From assembly GCA_963855995.1 (NCBI GenBank), contig OY979724.1, positions 2,700,858 through 2,764,857 of the forward strand: DNA of 64,000 nucleotides. The letters are read 5' to 3'. Of this stretch, positions 48,678-60,282 are shown piece after piece. Every line of letters begins with the position of its first letter. Position 1 is the first letter of the stretch. The notes below the pieces were generated by a model. The model ran no database searches. It saw nothing but the letters and a program-made list of their open reading frames with translations, and was not told the DNA's origin. Source of the stretch: Muricea muricata. Its lineage: Eukaryota; Cnidaria; Anthozoa; Malacalcyonacea; Plexauridae. Position numbers and translations under genes: made by a program.

Positions 48678-48725
48678 TAAAAAACTAGATTCATATTAAT
48701 CTAGATTAATATGAATCTAGTTTTT
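48678..48725. repeat. perfect long palindrome
   Basis: AAAAACTAGATTCATATTAA is followed by TCTAGA and the complementary TTAATATGAATCTAGTTTTT. No loop beyond the central restriction-like hexamer; a cruciform-forming sequence. Confidence 0.8.
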
Positions 48726-49519
48726 CATATCTCTGAGGATGGTTCTGAAACTACATATGTTACACATTAAAATTTACAGACCAATCACATTATTCAATGG
48801 TGACCATGCAACAAATGGGAAGGATGTCGGAAATTTAATAAAGGCTTTCAGTATGGCATTTTCCTGAACTGCTATCTAGACAAACTTATTGGAATGGGTT
48901 GTACCTTTGTTTTCTGAAATAAAACACTTTGTTCTCATTTGAAATTTCAAAAATTGGTAGTGTTGTCAGGAACTTAGTATTAATGAAACAAGTGGATCAG
49001 AATTGGTAATAATCACCTTACCAGTCAGGACAGGGGCAAAAACGAAAAAACAGCTCAATAATTGTTTTTGTGGTAAGTGGTTTCTTGTATGGTAAACGTG
49101 AATTAAAATGTGTACATTAGCTTTTTAAGGCAAATACAAGAAAACTTTTTTGCAAAATATGAAATTATATAATTGAGTCTTGTCTGTTTCGTTTTCGTGG
49201 TAAAATGCTTAACGACAGCAACTCGCCTTTTAGTTTTGAGAATGTCTGGTGTTGCACAAGCACAACATTTTTTGAGCTTATTTTAAGGAGGTTTTTTGAC
49301 TGGATATTTCTTGCCTATTCGAAGCATTCGTTTTACAATATAAAATTCAGAAATTCTTCCCTCCTCGCAACTTCTTTTCCGGTTTTAAAGCGGTCCAACT
49401 GATATTTTGAGGCCATTATGTACTATTTAAAACACGAGTAGGAGTGTTTTATGCGATATAAAACGCGAGGCGCAGCCGAGCGTTTTATAGCGCATAAAAC
49501 ACGAACTACGAGTGTTTTA
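48726..49519. other. intergenic with CGAGCGTTTTATA palindrome
   Basis: At 49430-49518, repeated TTTTATGCGATATAAAACGC and GCGTTTTATAGCGCATAAAA blocks form a small palindrome next to the following TIR element and may be part of it. A related sequence occurs near 57690-57735. Confidence 0.45.
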
Positions 49520-49745
49520 AATGGCTTAAAAAACTCATTAATATTCAACAATCCTTGTGTCCAATCCCGATGGGATATTGAATTTACAGCAGTGTAATTA
49601 GTAGATTGAGGTAACAAATAATCGGGGAAAATCAAGTTTGTTTGCTATAGGGAATTAGCAACAAAAGGAATCAAACACACAATAAATGCAAATGAGCCGA
49701 ACTGGGTGAGTAGAATTTGCGATAAGTGATTCAGTTTGGTTAAGC

Positions 49746-49976
49746 ATGTCAGGAAGGCAATTTCGAAAAGCTCTAAGTAAGGAAGAAGAAAAAATGCCTT
49801 ACAAGAATCTATTCCGAAGTCAACGCGTTATGCGACGAAATGGGCGGTTAAAATATTTGGTGAGTGGCAAAGTGGGCGAGATAATAAAGATCCTGGCAAG
49901 GAGCAGTGCGTCTACGTCGTTTACTTCCGCATCAGGCGGAACGTTCAATAATTGTGTTTTTAACTTTGGAAAATGA
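49746..49976 (+). CDS. small basic protein inside TIR element, unknown
   Basis: ATG-initiated 76-aa frame with a strongly basic N-terminal half (RQFRKALSKEEEKMPYKNLF, RVMRRNGRLKYLV) and a Ser/Thr-rich tail ending SGGTFNNCVFNFGK. The ending is similar in form to the end of the Crypton-like fragment at 36344 (SSGNCNVTIVKKS), a style I associate with C-termini of several animal transposon proteins. It could be the last exon of a transposase or an accessory DNA-binding ORF. Family not identified. Confidence 0.4.
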   Translation: MSGRQFRKALSKEEEKMPYKNLFRSQRVMRRNGRLKYLVSGKVGEIIKILARSSASTSFTSASGGTFNNCVFNFGK

Positions 49977-50116
49977 TGATTAGAAGTACATTAGTGTGTC
50001 ATTAGTGTATTTTTTGTGTAACGAAAGTGTGTTGTAAATTGAACCTATTTCTACCATTGTTTCACGATTGTTTGCACAAATTCGGTTCATTTATAGATAC
50101 TTGTAGTTTACGTAGG

Positions 50117-50178
50117 CGTGTGTTTATATAAAGACACGTGTGTCTTTATATAAAGACACATGTGTCTTTATATAAAGG
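50117..50178. repeat. tandem TATATAAAGACAC palindromes
   Basis: Three units of GTGTCTTTATATAAAGACAC type joined through CACGTG and ACATGT. Each unit is itself palindromic and the array as a whole folds in several ways. It has both TATATAAA and E-box-like CACGTG words, but no gene starts beside it. Confidence 0.8.
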
Positions 50179-50370
50179 TTTATGTTCGTTCAATTTTGTA
50201 CATATTCTACCCCATGATTTCCCTGGCCCGAATTCAAAAACCCTCCCCGGGCTTTTATAATCTATCGTACTTTATGTGGTATAAAATGCTTTCCTCGCGA
50301 CGAAACCAGAACATCGGATTGGACACAATGATTGTTGAATATTAATGAGTTTTTTAAAAGTTGTTTAAAC

Positions 50371-51032
50371 ATCGAGTTTTGTACGTCTTAAAAAAATTGA
50401 GAGCAAAGTATAAATCGACCATATATATTCTTCAAAATCGCCGTTTTTCTACGGAATTTTTGTATTTTCCTATCTAATTCAATATCCCTTACCAGAGGTT
50501 CACAACGTTCGTTGGGCTATGTGAAACGACTTGTTTCTAAGGAACGGGGTTTATATCGGCGCCTGTGCTTAGTTGACGTTGTTATTGCTGTATCATTTAC
50601 GTTCAAGCCTCAAGCGATTATCGATATGTTTTTATAAGAGTTTTCCATTGTTGTTTTCCACTAATATATCAATCTTCCGAGCTTATTAGTTTTGAAATTA
50701 TCCACTTGCTGGTTTTTAGTTGATAATAACGATATGAATAATACATATAAATAAAATGTACACCGCCGGTAGTCACGCTCATGTCAAGCGCAGTGGAGAC
50801 CTATAGGCAGCCCCTTAGAAACAAGTCGTTTCACCGTTAGCAACTTTCAATATATTCTGAATAGGCCAACGTGCGTTGCGAATCATGTCGTTTCACGCTC
50901 AAACGGAATCGGAGATTCGTTGATTTGGCAAAAAAAAGGCTGTTGTACTGTGACGCCCTATACAATCACAAGTACAATGCTGTACACATTGAACCACAGT
51001 AGCTGCCCACTCTCCTCCGCCGAGGCTCTATT
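50371..51032. other. intergenic, nothing recognised
   Basis: Contains GAAACGACTTGTTTCTAAGG near 50523-50542 and its complement near 50816-50834, marking a possible roughly 310 bp inverted-repeat element (GTGAAACGACTTG ... CAAGTCGTTTCAC). The inside has no gene. Confidence 0.45.
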
Positions 51033-51434
51033 CAGTGTTGCCAGATGAAATCTCAAAACATTCATGTATGCTTACGCCAAAAGTTCACAAAAAGTTCATG
51101 TCCTTAAATTTTAAGATCGGAACTCGTCGGAATTTATCGGAGATCGTCTGAAAATGTCGGAACTTGTCAATATGTCCGAAAATCCTTCACAGACTATGTT
51201 TAAATTAAATGCGAAATAAATTGCTGAAAAAATTCTTTCTTAAAAATTGTATTTAAAAAACAGGAGTGTCATTAGACTATATTTTTATGCGAGCAAATCC
51301 ATTATCATCGCTACTGTTGCTTTCCGACCAATCCGACATTTTGATTTTTTAAAAACACAGCGAACAGCACAAAATGGCGGGAAATTTAATTTAACATAAA
51401 TTATACAAATTGTGTTCTATACTTCCATTTATCT

Positions 51435-51690
51435 ATTAGTAGAATCATAATAGAATCATACTAGTATACTATTGCAAATGCTGTAATTTGATTGGCTACT
51501 CTACTCGCTATCTATTCCTCGACAGATAGCGAGTAGCGAAACAATCATCTTCCTATAGAGATTTCTTTTAAAAAAATTGCTTCAAAATCAAATTTTTTGT
51601 TAAATATTCCATGTTTGACCTCTGATTCTACCAAAACAATTATCCATGTTTGACCTCTGATTCTACCAAAACAATTCGGACTTCGCCCTC
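51435..51690. repeat. dispersed hairpin repeat, copy B
   Basis: Matches 18695-18982: CTCGCTATCTATTCCTCGA hairpin, ATCATCTTCCTATAGAGATT, ATGTTTGACCTCTGATTCTA. It contains an internal 35-bp tandem duplication (51609-51676, TCCATGTTTGACCTCTGATT repeated). The distal GGGCTTCGCCC hairpin is interrupted by the next MITE. Confidence 0.8.
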
Positions 51691-51699
51691 ATCAACTAT

Positions 51700-51938
51700 T
51701 AGACCTTACCCATAATGACGTCATTTAGTAGTTAAGCGAGTAAAACTATTTTAAGCGAGTAAAACTATTTAAAACTATTTTAGGTCCTTATTTGTCCAGA
51801 ACGTTAAATGAAACAAATAATTTAACATATTTATTTCACAAATAATCTTTTTGTTACTTAAACCATTCAATTATATTGGCATATTCAAATAGTTTTACAT
51901 GCTTAACTACTAAATGACGTCATTATGGGTATGGTCTA
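51700..51938. mobile_element. TIR MITE with ATAATGACGTCATTTAG arms
   Basis: About 239 bp: TAGACCTTACCCATAATGAC and GTCATTATGGGTATGGTCTA near-complementary; arms continue through GTCATTTAGTAGTTAAGC. It includes the CRE-like TGACGTCA at both ends. It is inserted into repeat copy B; copy A at 18.9 kb shows the uninterrupted sequence on the left side. Confidence 0.8.
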
Positions 51939-52265
51939 TTGTTAATTAAAAATATGGCACCTATTGTCCCTTACAGCCACTGCAAGTCTGCAAGACATAA
52001 TTCTAAACATATTACGAGTTTTTTAGTTGAATCATTGAACATTTTCATCTTGAAAAAAAATATCAAAGTTCATGGAATTGTTCATAATATTTTAAAAAGT
52101 TCACAAAAAGTTCACAAATTTTCAATGTTCAAAAAAAGTTCATGTAGAGGGTAAAAAGTTCACAAATCTGTGAACTTTGTTCACGATCTGGCAGCACTGA
52201 CTTCTATTGGTTTTAGTGCTTTTCACTGTCTTATTATATGACGTTTCTCCGGATACGGAATCAAG

Positions 52266-52772
52266 CAGGGTTGGTAGTTTGGCCTATTAGAAGCCAAATA
52301 ACTCGATTTTGGCTTCTTTTTTTCTTGCTTGGCCTCAAAAAAAGTTTGGCTTTTTGGCTACTTTTTGGCCTCTTTCTATTTCAAAGTAATGCTTGAAAAA
52401 TGTTTCGATCTTAGTTTGATTGTATATGTTTAATCGTCATAATAATGTTGTTATACTGATTGTGATATTAAAGGCATTTAGTATTCATGAGGACTTTTAG
52501 TATATGAGGATTATTTAGTATTCATGGCATAAATTAGTTGTGCTATGCAGTACACTAGTCATCGCACTGGTTGTAAAATAAAAGCTGAACAGTGTCAATA
52601 CTCGAAACTATTAGGAATGAGTTTGCGATAGATTTGGTCTTTTTACCATTTATTTGGCTGCGTTAGAAAAATTGTAGTTTGGCCTCTTTTGGTAGATTTT
52701 GGCAATTGATTTCGGCCTCTTTTTGCATACCTTAATTTTGGCTCCAAGCATGCGCAAGACCTGCCAACCCTG
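52266..52772. mobile_element. hAT-like element, TTGGC-rich
   Basis: 507 bp with CAGGGTTGGTAG / CTGCCAACCCTG ends. Flanks GAATCAAG and GAATAAAG form an 8-bp duplication with one change. The interior repeats TTTGGCCTC/TTTTGGCT. Non-coding. Confidence 0.75.
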
Positions 52773-52801
52773 GAATAAAGCTTCACGAAGCTTCACGTTG
52801 C

Positions 52802-53515
52802 AAACACCGCGGAAAAACGTCTGCGCATGCGTAAGTACTTGAAAATATTGTGGGGAATTTAAATTCCGTTTCCTGAAGCAAAATCATTCCTTTTAATTGC
52901 TGAAGATAAGTGAAACAAACAAAACAACATTAGGACGAGTAGTTTGGCTATTAATAAGTAGTTTTCTAAGGTTAAGAACACAAAATTTAATTTAAAAATT
53001 GACGTTTGAGTCCGAGAGGCGTGCGAGTACTTCTTGAAAAATTCTCGAACACCGGATTAAAACACAAGAGTTTTGCAAACTCTGAAAGAGTTTTGCATTT
53101 GCATATGCTTAAGTTGTATAGCAGGTCATTACCTTTAAATACAGTCAACGCAAAATTTTTTCATTCTACGCAAAAAAAGTTATTGGCAAAAATGTGGATA
53201 AAATTAACCTATGGAAAATTTCCTTGTTCATTCGGTCGAGTAGCTTTCGTAAACAATAAATTTTTCATTATTCACCTTTGGCCTGCATCTAAAATAATAT
53301 TATTTTCTAGGTATGTAAACTACAATTATTTCTTGTTTTTAAGTTCATACGTTGGTTGGTTAGCTAATAATTTTACTCCAAAGGCACATATGTGAGGTAC
53401 TTCTTTTCACCGCCATATTGCGAAATAAACAAGCTCGAAACACCCGATTCATCAAGCCAATCTCAGTAAAATTGACGCATGCGTAGACGTTTTTCCGCGG
53501 TGTTTCACGTTGCTT
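52802..53515. mobile_element. TIR element with exact 8-bp duplication
   Basis: 714 bp. AAACACCGCGGAAAAACGTC at the left, GACGTTTTTCCGCGGTGTTT at the right, extended by GCGCATGCGT/ACGCATGCGT. CACGTTGC flanks both sides exactly (52794-52801 and 53516-53523). 8 bp suggests hAT or a relative, although the ends do not start with CA. A 129-codon frame inside begins without ATG and is not called. Confidence 0.85.
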
Positions 53516-53523
53516 CAAGGACG

Positions 53524-54046
53524 ATGACTTGACATGCTTTTTGATATAAAGTGTGAAATCGCAGCTTACTTGGGTTAAGGACAAACGTAGTTGGACAAAT
53601 GTATGTACATGTATTGAAATCTATATTTAGAGTTAGAAAAAGAAAATCCGTGTAATAAAAAGTCTGTATTTTGTACCGTTTCGTCTTTTGTAAATCGATC
53701 GCACTTACACTACTAAAATCAGTAAAATGTAAAATCGTAATGACGATGCATTAAATCTTCATCCTCTCAACGTGTTTGCCTACAAAGGTAAACAAATTCC
53801 ATGAACTTGTACTTGATGAGGGCGAAGCTTTAATCAAATATCGCCTCAGAAGTTGAAAGACAGCCCCTCTGAGAGACTATGTATCGATTTGTAAGTTATT
53901 GTTAAATTGTCTTTTTATAGATAGCGAGTAGAAAAGCCAGTCTAATTACTGCGTTTCTTTTGGTATTCTGTAAGTATGATTCTACTTGTTTGATTGAACT
54001 GGGCCTGGGTTTTTGTTGAGTGTAGAGCCTTAGATGTCCAGAGTGT
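53524..54046. other. intergenic with fragments of the hairpin repeat
   Basis: Around 53815-53835 (TGATGAGGGCGAAGC) and 53922-53935 (ATAGATAGCGAGTAG) are inverted fragments of the 18.7/51.4 kb hairpin repeat, so a decayed third copy is present. No gene. Confidence 0.5.
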
Positions 54047-54150
54047 TTAATAGCAGAGGGTCAAGAGTAAAATGCCAAGGGTAAAAAGTCAAGAGTCAGG
54101 GTCAGGGATCACTGAGGGTCAAAAGTCAAGGGTCGAACTTTAAGGGTCTA
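54047..54150. repeat. GGGTCAAAAGTCAA minisatellite
   Basis: Degenerate tandem copies of a 12-14 base unit (GGGTCAAGAGT, GGGTAAAAAGTCAAGAGT, GGGTCAAAAGTCAAGGGTC). Confidence 0.75.
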
Positions 54151-54208
54151 CAGGTTTCTTCTCGTTTTAAAGAAAGAAGTAGTTTTGTTATTTATTGTTT
54201 AGCTAAAC

Positions 54209-54710
54209 CAGTGCTGTAAGTAACTTCCTCACATGTAACTAGTTATACATGTAATCATGGCTTTTATGAGTAACAGTAACTAGTTACTTTTTAGAATGTA
54301 ACTTTTAACTGTAACTTGTTACAAAAATTAGGAATTAAATTTAATGATAGCTAGTTATATATGCTGTTAAAAATGCCTTTACATTTTGTGTGCTTGAATT
54401 TTCATTACAATTCATGCGGCGTATACCTCTGCATGGCTGAAGTGCATTCTGGACTATTTACAGCATATGCAAATATGCATTTTTAGACGACATCATTCGT
54501 TCCTCAATGCACATGGTAATTTCAAAAATTCTTTTCTGGTCAAATTACACAAAAATTTTGTCTAATTTACAACATGTTTTATCAGTTGTATTAACCAAAG
54601 GAATGATTCTATCTTTGCCATAATGATTGTAACTTTAACTAGATACTTTCTCCATTGTAAGTTTTATCGGTAACCAGATGTAGTACTAAAGTGTAACTAA
54701 TACAGCACTG
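54209..54710. mobile_element. hAT-like MITE with TAACTAGTTAC repeats
   Basis: 502 bp. Ends CAGTGCTGTAAGTAAC and GTAACTAATACAGCACTG. Flanks AGCTAAAC and GGCTGAAC agree at 6 of 8 bases. The interior is rich in GTAACTAGTTAC-type words. Old, non-autonomous. Confidence 0.75.
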
Positions 54711-57381
54711 GGCTGAACACAAAAACAATCGTTGAGCAATTGAGTTTTGTAAACTCAATGATTTTTGTCTGAATAATAATGCTTCATTCCTTAGAACCAT
54801 AAGAAACTTGTAGACACTTGGACTTCAATGCTCAACTTTTGACCATCTACTTCCTCAACTTTTCACCCTGGAAATGTTAAAATGGCAGGACTTCCGGTAA
54901 AAATGTTGATGTTTGATCATTAGTTTAGGATCTTTACATGAGTTATATGCATTTTGTGTAGGACAGATAATCTCAACTGTTTTAGAGTAATTTTTTACTA
55001 TGATGAATGATATAGTGATTACCAAATGAAGTACCCTCAAAATGACTACACACCAATAACACAGTTTTCGTGCATCTCTAACTACACAATCAAATAATTA
55101 TTGAACGTAAAAAGATTGGGATAAGATTAGGAGTGATCATTTATGGGTAGAAAATGTCTAGGTGTGGCAGGTCATGAAATGTGGCATAGTGCCACAACAG
55201 TTCATCTGCTTAATATACACAGTATATGCTCACAGTCAATGAACACTTCACAATTATCAAAAGTTAAACTTTAAAAACACACGGAAGCTTGATGCAGGTT
55301 ATGTTCTCATAAATAAAGCAACAATGTTTACTATATTACGTCATTTTACCAAATGGAAATTTTCTCTCTGTTACACACAATAAACCTTTCTTAATTTTAC
55401 ATGAAATTTGATTTGCTAGACGTCTTTCAGAACTAGTTTCATGTAACATTTTGAATGTGAATTTTACATCATTATGAAAAAGGTCAATTAGTGAATGAAC
55501 TGTCAGATAGTATTGTACAGCAAAGCAATTTTCGTCCAGTAATCATGTGGTCCAAATAAACCAATGAAATGTTAATATTTGAAGTATTATATGAATTTCT
55601 TTATACAATATTTATAAATTTTTCTTTATGAAATAAACTTCTTTATAAAATAAATTATTCTCATGTGCTAACATCAGGTGATGCTTGGCCTTACATAATA
55701 ATATTTATTATTAAAAAATTATCACTTAACTTCATCATGTGCAAAAAAGCCTGTGGACACCCATTAATCACATGACCAGCTATAGCTTGGACTTTAGCCA
55801 ACCTTGATTGACTCACTCCCAGTAGGGGAGATATTCACATGGCAACAGCAATAAAAGTGCTTATATAAACAGTTTGCTTAGTATTGACATAGTACACAGA
55901 AATATATTATAAAAGTAATGCCAGCATCTATCTATCTGTTGTTGTAATCCCACACTAAATCTGTTGTAAGCATATGTTTACATGCAATTGAAAACATATC
56001 AAATTAAGTTCTTATTGTGAATTCATCTTTGTTAATATGGCACAGAACATTTTATAAATGATACATGTAGACTGTCAAAACTTTTAAGAATAACAGAGAT
56101 ACACATAGTTTATTTTATAGAATAATAAAATTGCATTAGTAGGTATGAAGAGCAACACACAACTTGCCATATATCAAGCAAACAAGCTTAAAGCCATAAT
56201 CCATTGACTTTTCTTGCGAGGTTAATATCAATTCATAGCATATCAGGTGCCGATAAACATACAATAGGTTTCATGACTCGTTGACTTCTAAACAAGCAAT
56301 ATATAAAGCAAGGACAGCACGGAACAGAGTTGAACTTTAATCTCGAACATTCTTTTCTAATATCTGTTTAATTATGTATGACATACCGGTACGTAGATTC
56401 CCGGATATACTCAACTGGTGAATAATTCCTTTAATTATAAAAGTTGAACTGGCTAACATAGATTAAATTGCAACTGCAACTGCACAAGCGGTTAAAATTT
56501 GCAATCAAGCAGATTTATAGAAGAATCAAGACATGTGTTTAATTATTAGAATCGCATGTTGTGTTAATTCAACTGCGCAACAGGGATATTTCCTGTCTAT
56601 TGTTTCTGTTCTATAAAAAGAGGTTTAATTAAATTGAAATATTGTACTCTGTTTTGAATATGTTTTGCTGACCTTGTCACCCAGTCTCTTGTGGGAAGAA
56701 AGAGTGGCTACTGCAGATACTATGTAATGGGGGGGTGTAGGGTTGTAAAATTTTCAGGGGGTGGTGGACTTTGCAGAATAGGGAGCATTAAACTTGGTTC
56801 TGTAAAATTTTTGGCCTTGGATTTATTGCAATGCATAACGTTGTTTATAGAACAGCACAGAATTCTCAGCATTTGTCGAGAGCATTGTAGTATCGGAATT
56901 GCCCATATTATCTGTACCGTACCTGACAAAAGTCAGGGTAACATAACTATCAGGAAATTTAGTCTTGACAGAGTTCTTTTCCAAATTTGTTACAAATATA
57001 TGTGACTTGTTTCATATATTTGTGGACAAACTCTCAAGCAGATAGAAAATATTAATCTCATTCCGAAAAAAGTCATCAAGCGTGCAATGTTCTGGCGACT
57101 TCAATCACAGATGCATTTCAAACATTAGTTGATTGTAAAATCTGATCTCTTCATTTTTTTACCACCACCCCCCCCACCTCCCTTGGTATATTTTGAAATA
57201 AAATAAATGTCAAGATGCAAATATCGGACCTCAGTCTTTTTGTACAGACTTGGCCCTACGGATTCGGTTTCTACAGAAAGACATCCTTTACAGACCTCGC
57301 GCTCGGTTGATAAGAAGTTAATAATAGTACCGTTGGTCAACCTTCGTGCAAAAATATAGTCTCATCGTCACATGTGTATTG
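54711..57381. other. long intergenic stretch, nothing recognised
   Basis: AT-rich. It holds a G-run near 56727-56767 and a C-run near 57166-57175. A degenerate relative of the 10.2 kb MITE lies at about 57235-57325. No gene, RNA or intact element. Confidence 0.45.
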
Positions 57382-57465
57382 TGTTTTTGCCAAATCGACC
57401 AATAGCAATTCTTGAATTGTCCAATTGTTCATTTGGAGGGTGGCTGACTCTCCTAAAACGTTGGT
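57382..57465. repeat. dispersed repeat, copy B
   Basis: Partner of 27917-28005: ACCAATAGCAATTCTTGAAT, CAATTGTTCAT and CCTAAAACGTTGGTAT-type blocks in the same order. Confidence 0.6.
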
Positions 57466-57873
57466 ATACAATAATGAATTTTTATGTAGTTATAATGAAT
57501 TTCTAATTTCTCCTGCTAACTGTGTGGGTACTGAACAGGAAATAGAAAACATTGTGTACAGAGATAGTAAATGCTATATTGTAGAGCTACAGGCTTGAAA
57601 GCTACATATGTGTAAAGAAAGATTTCGAAGCTAGCCTTTAGGGTGCATGAAGAACCAATTATGAGCTATTTAAATGACAAGCAGCAGTGTTTTATCAGAT
57701 ATAAAGGCACCAGCCGAGCGTTTTACATCTAATAAAACACGAATTGCGAGTATCTTCAAACGATTTCATTTTATACCCATCTTGCCAGTTTGTTTACGAA
57801 GAAATTTTAAAAAGACTCAATGTTATGGAAATCAGGTCGACTCGTATGTTTTTTCTCATGGATTATAGACCTT
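57466..57873. other. intergenic
   Basis: Contains a small CCGAGCGTTTTACATCTAAT palindrome (about 57690-57735), similar to that at 49430-49518. Nothing else. Confidence 0.4.
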
Positions 57874-58107
57874 GGGCCAGTTGTTCAAAGCTGGGTTAGC
57901 ACTAATCCTGGGTTTTAAACCACTTTTTTAGTTTCATTATTTCTACACCGCCATTCCTTTCCAAACTTTAGGAAGCAAAACTACCATTGCTCCAGACATG
58001 ATTTCTTAAGAAATATTTTCAAGCCTATGAAGAAGCTGCCGGAAAGTTTGGAAAGAAATCGAACGTTAACCCAGGGTTAATCTAACCGGCTTTTGAACGA
58101 CTGGCCC
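57874..58107. mobile_element. TIR MITE with GGGCCAGTTGTTCAAAG ends
   Basis: 234 bp. GGGCCAGTTGTTCAAAGCTG at the left, CGGCTTTTGAACGACTGGCC at the right; a second pair of arms is CTAATCCTGGGTT and AACCCAGGGTTAA. This style of end is widespread in animal MITEs. The superfamily is not assigned. Confidence 0.75.
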
Positions 58108-59749
58108 CTCTTATGTATAAATCGTGATTTGGACTGTGTATCCTAGGAAACGGAAATTTACGCGTTATTGGTCACTCGTCACAAAGTTAGTTTTTGAAGC
58201 GAAACACCCTTTCATATATTAAAAGGTGTTGATGAACTTGATCATTGTTAGCCTACGAATACCGAATCAACTTATTTCGAAATTTTCTGTTCCTTTCTTT
58301 GCTCTTATATTGTAAAAATGATCCAAATGACATGCTTGGTTAAATCATAGTTAACTATGTTTTACCTATATTTAAATTTAACCATGGTTAAATTGAAAAA
58401 AAGTCACCTGCTGAATAAGGGAATTCCCCTTAGTTATAATTCAGGTTTTATGTGTACTGCACAAGTCGGATGTCTGGGCAGAAAATCCACGTCGACGGAA
58501 ATACTTGCATCATCCACCAGGTATATGCCGAATTATTGCGTAAGTTTACCTTGTAAGCAATTGTAATTTTGTCCATTGTGGCAAAATAAGTTGCGTTGCG
58601 TAGGCAGTTCTAGCAAATATGATGAGTACGGCCACCTGCAGCGCGACAAATGCAGACGCAAAACCCACTTTCAATTTCAAAATATTCTGTATTTTCGTTC
58701 ACATGACATTCGCGTGTTCAATCTAGGTGGTTATTCTAAATTCACATTCGAGGTAGCCTGGCAACAGCGTAAACAGCGACAACGAGTAAACATCTTCAAC
58801 GAGTAAACATCTTCAACGCGAGTTAGCAACTCTGCAACTGTAACGTAAGCAACCAGCGTAGCCGATTTAAATTTGGATGTTTACCTGTATTGTTCGCACA
58901 TTTTAAAGCTATATATCCATGCACAGTGTATGAAATGTGTTAGTGTTACAGCAGGATAAGAAACATCGTTCGTTATCGTTGGGAAAATAGTCAAATTTTG
59001 GATTTGAATGTTTTTAAAATATGCATGTAATTTTTGGGGGGGGGTCAAATAAGATGTCGAGTTGCGCATTGTGTGAGAGGATTGAATTGCAGAGGCACCA
59101 TAGTCCTGAAACTGCGAACAGTGGGCAATGCATACCCAATCCAAGAGTGCCCCAAACTGCACAAACAGTAGGCGAAATATGATCATCATATATTGTCCAC
59201 TGATTGATGTGAACATTGGTACGATCGCATTCTAGAATGTGCTCATCGCATAGTGTCAATTATAGTATCGCACAGTATTATATCCGCGATATTCCGTCGT
59301 TCTGGGTTTTACAACGCCCGTCTATTCGCTGTGCTCGGGATAAAATTTATATGTTGAGGTGATGTTTTAAGTTTAACGAGGATCTTTGCGCTATTAGTTC
59401 AGCTGTACTTCGTTTAAAGTATGCATGTAGAATACCACAGAATATAATTTCACCGTGCTTTGTTTTGTTCATCCTAAAAAATAGAGGCTTTCAGTAATAT
59501 TAATGGCGCCTTTCAGTAATATTAATGGCGCCATATATATCTATTCGATTCTCACCGCGGTTAAAGTTTGGTTAAAGTATATTTCACTTTCCCGGTTGAG
59601 ACGCATCCACTTGAGAGAATTTTTTCCAAAATATATATATGTATGTAAATGGCGGTTGTCCTACAAATCAGATTATACAGTGAAGATAAATTTACATTAA
59701 GTCATAAGTGATGAGCGGTGACAGCAGTTGAACATATATTATTTATTAG
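58108..59749. other. intergenic with two short tandem duplications
   Basis: GAGTAAACATCTTCAAC is duplicated at about 58784-58817, and a 22-base unit beginning TTTCAGTAATATTAATGGCG is duplicated at 59489-59532. Short frames at 58.4-58.8 kb have no domain. No RNA gene. Confidence 0.45.
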
Positions 59750-59905
59750 TATTATAATATAGCATTTATGCATCCTGAACGCTGATTGGTTAAGAGCCGT
59801 GTTTACATAACTCAATGTAAACACGGAAAATTTCCCGCCACTTGCAAACACGGAAATTTTTCGTATCCTTCGGGCTTTTCCTTCTGACATTGCTATATTA
59901 TAAAA
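59750..59905. mobile_element. small TIR MITE
   Basis: Ends TATAATATAGCA and TGCTATATTATA; the inner palindrome is CCGTGTTTACAT and ATGTAAACACGG. About 156 bp, non-coding; boundaries approximate. Confidence 0.6.
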
Positions 59906-60282
59906 CAAATATAAAACATTGTTTCCGTATTGATATACAGTTATATCAACACTCGTGGAAGTCGGGAAAATTCAAAATTTATATTTGTTAATGGTCACAG
60001 TGGTATGGTATGTAAATGAATGCCTGCAAGTAAGAACCATAAATCGGCGATTCTAAGATATCCATTGCAAGTATAAATCGCGGGTGTATCTTGACGTGGT
60101 TTACGTTTTCAGGAAGTCATGCTAATGTACAAGTGTATAATATGTCAAGAAATATATGTCCTTCAAGACGGTGTTTCCTGAATACAAGCAGGGCGTAGTA
60201 AAACACGGGCGGGGAAACGGCTATGGCGCCCCTGATCTATGTGTGATGCGCGTCCCCCCCCCCCTCACGGACTTAAATAAAG

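Larger units (their letters stand above)
49520..50370. mobile_element. TIR element carrying a small basic ORF
   Basis: About 850 bp. AACTCATTAATATTCAACAA and CTTGTGTCCAATCC at the left are complemented at 50311-50358. It contains the 76-aa frame at 49746-49976 and the tandem palindromes at 50117-50178. Boundaries are approximate because the ends are eroded. Confidence 0.7.
51033..52199. mobile_element. hAT-like element with nested insertions
   Basis: Ends CAGTGTTGCCAGAT and ATCTGGCAGCACTG. Both inner flanks carry repeated AAAAGTTCACAAAAAGTTCA. Nested inside are the hairpin repeat copy B (51435-51690) and a TIR MITE (51700-51938). Flanking 8-mers agree only partly (GCTCTATT against CTTCTATT), so this is an old insertion. 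No transposase is seen. Confidence 0.65.

Noticed and set aside
53006-53395. 129-codon plus-strand frame
   Set aside because: It begins with TTG, lies wholly inside a TIR element at 52802-53515 and has no recognisable motif.
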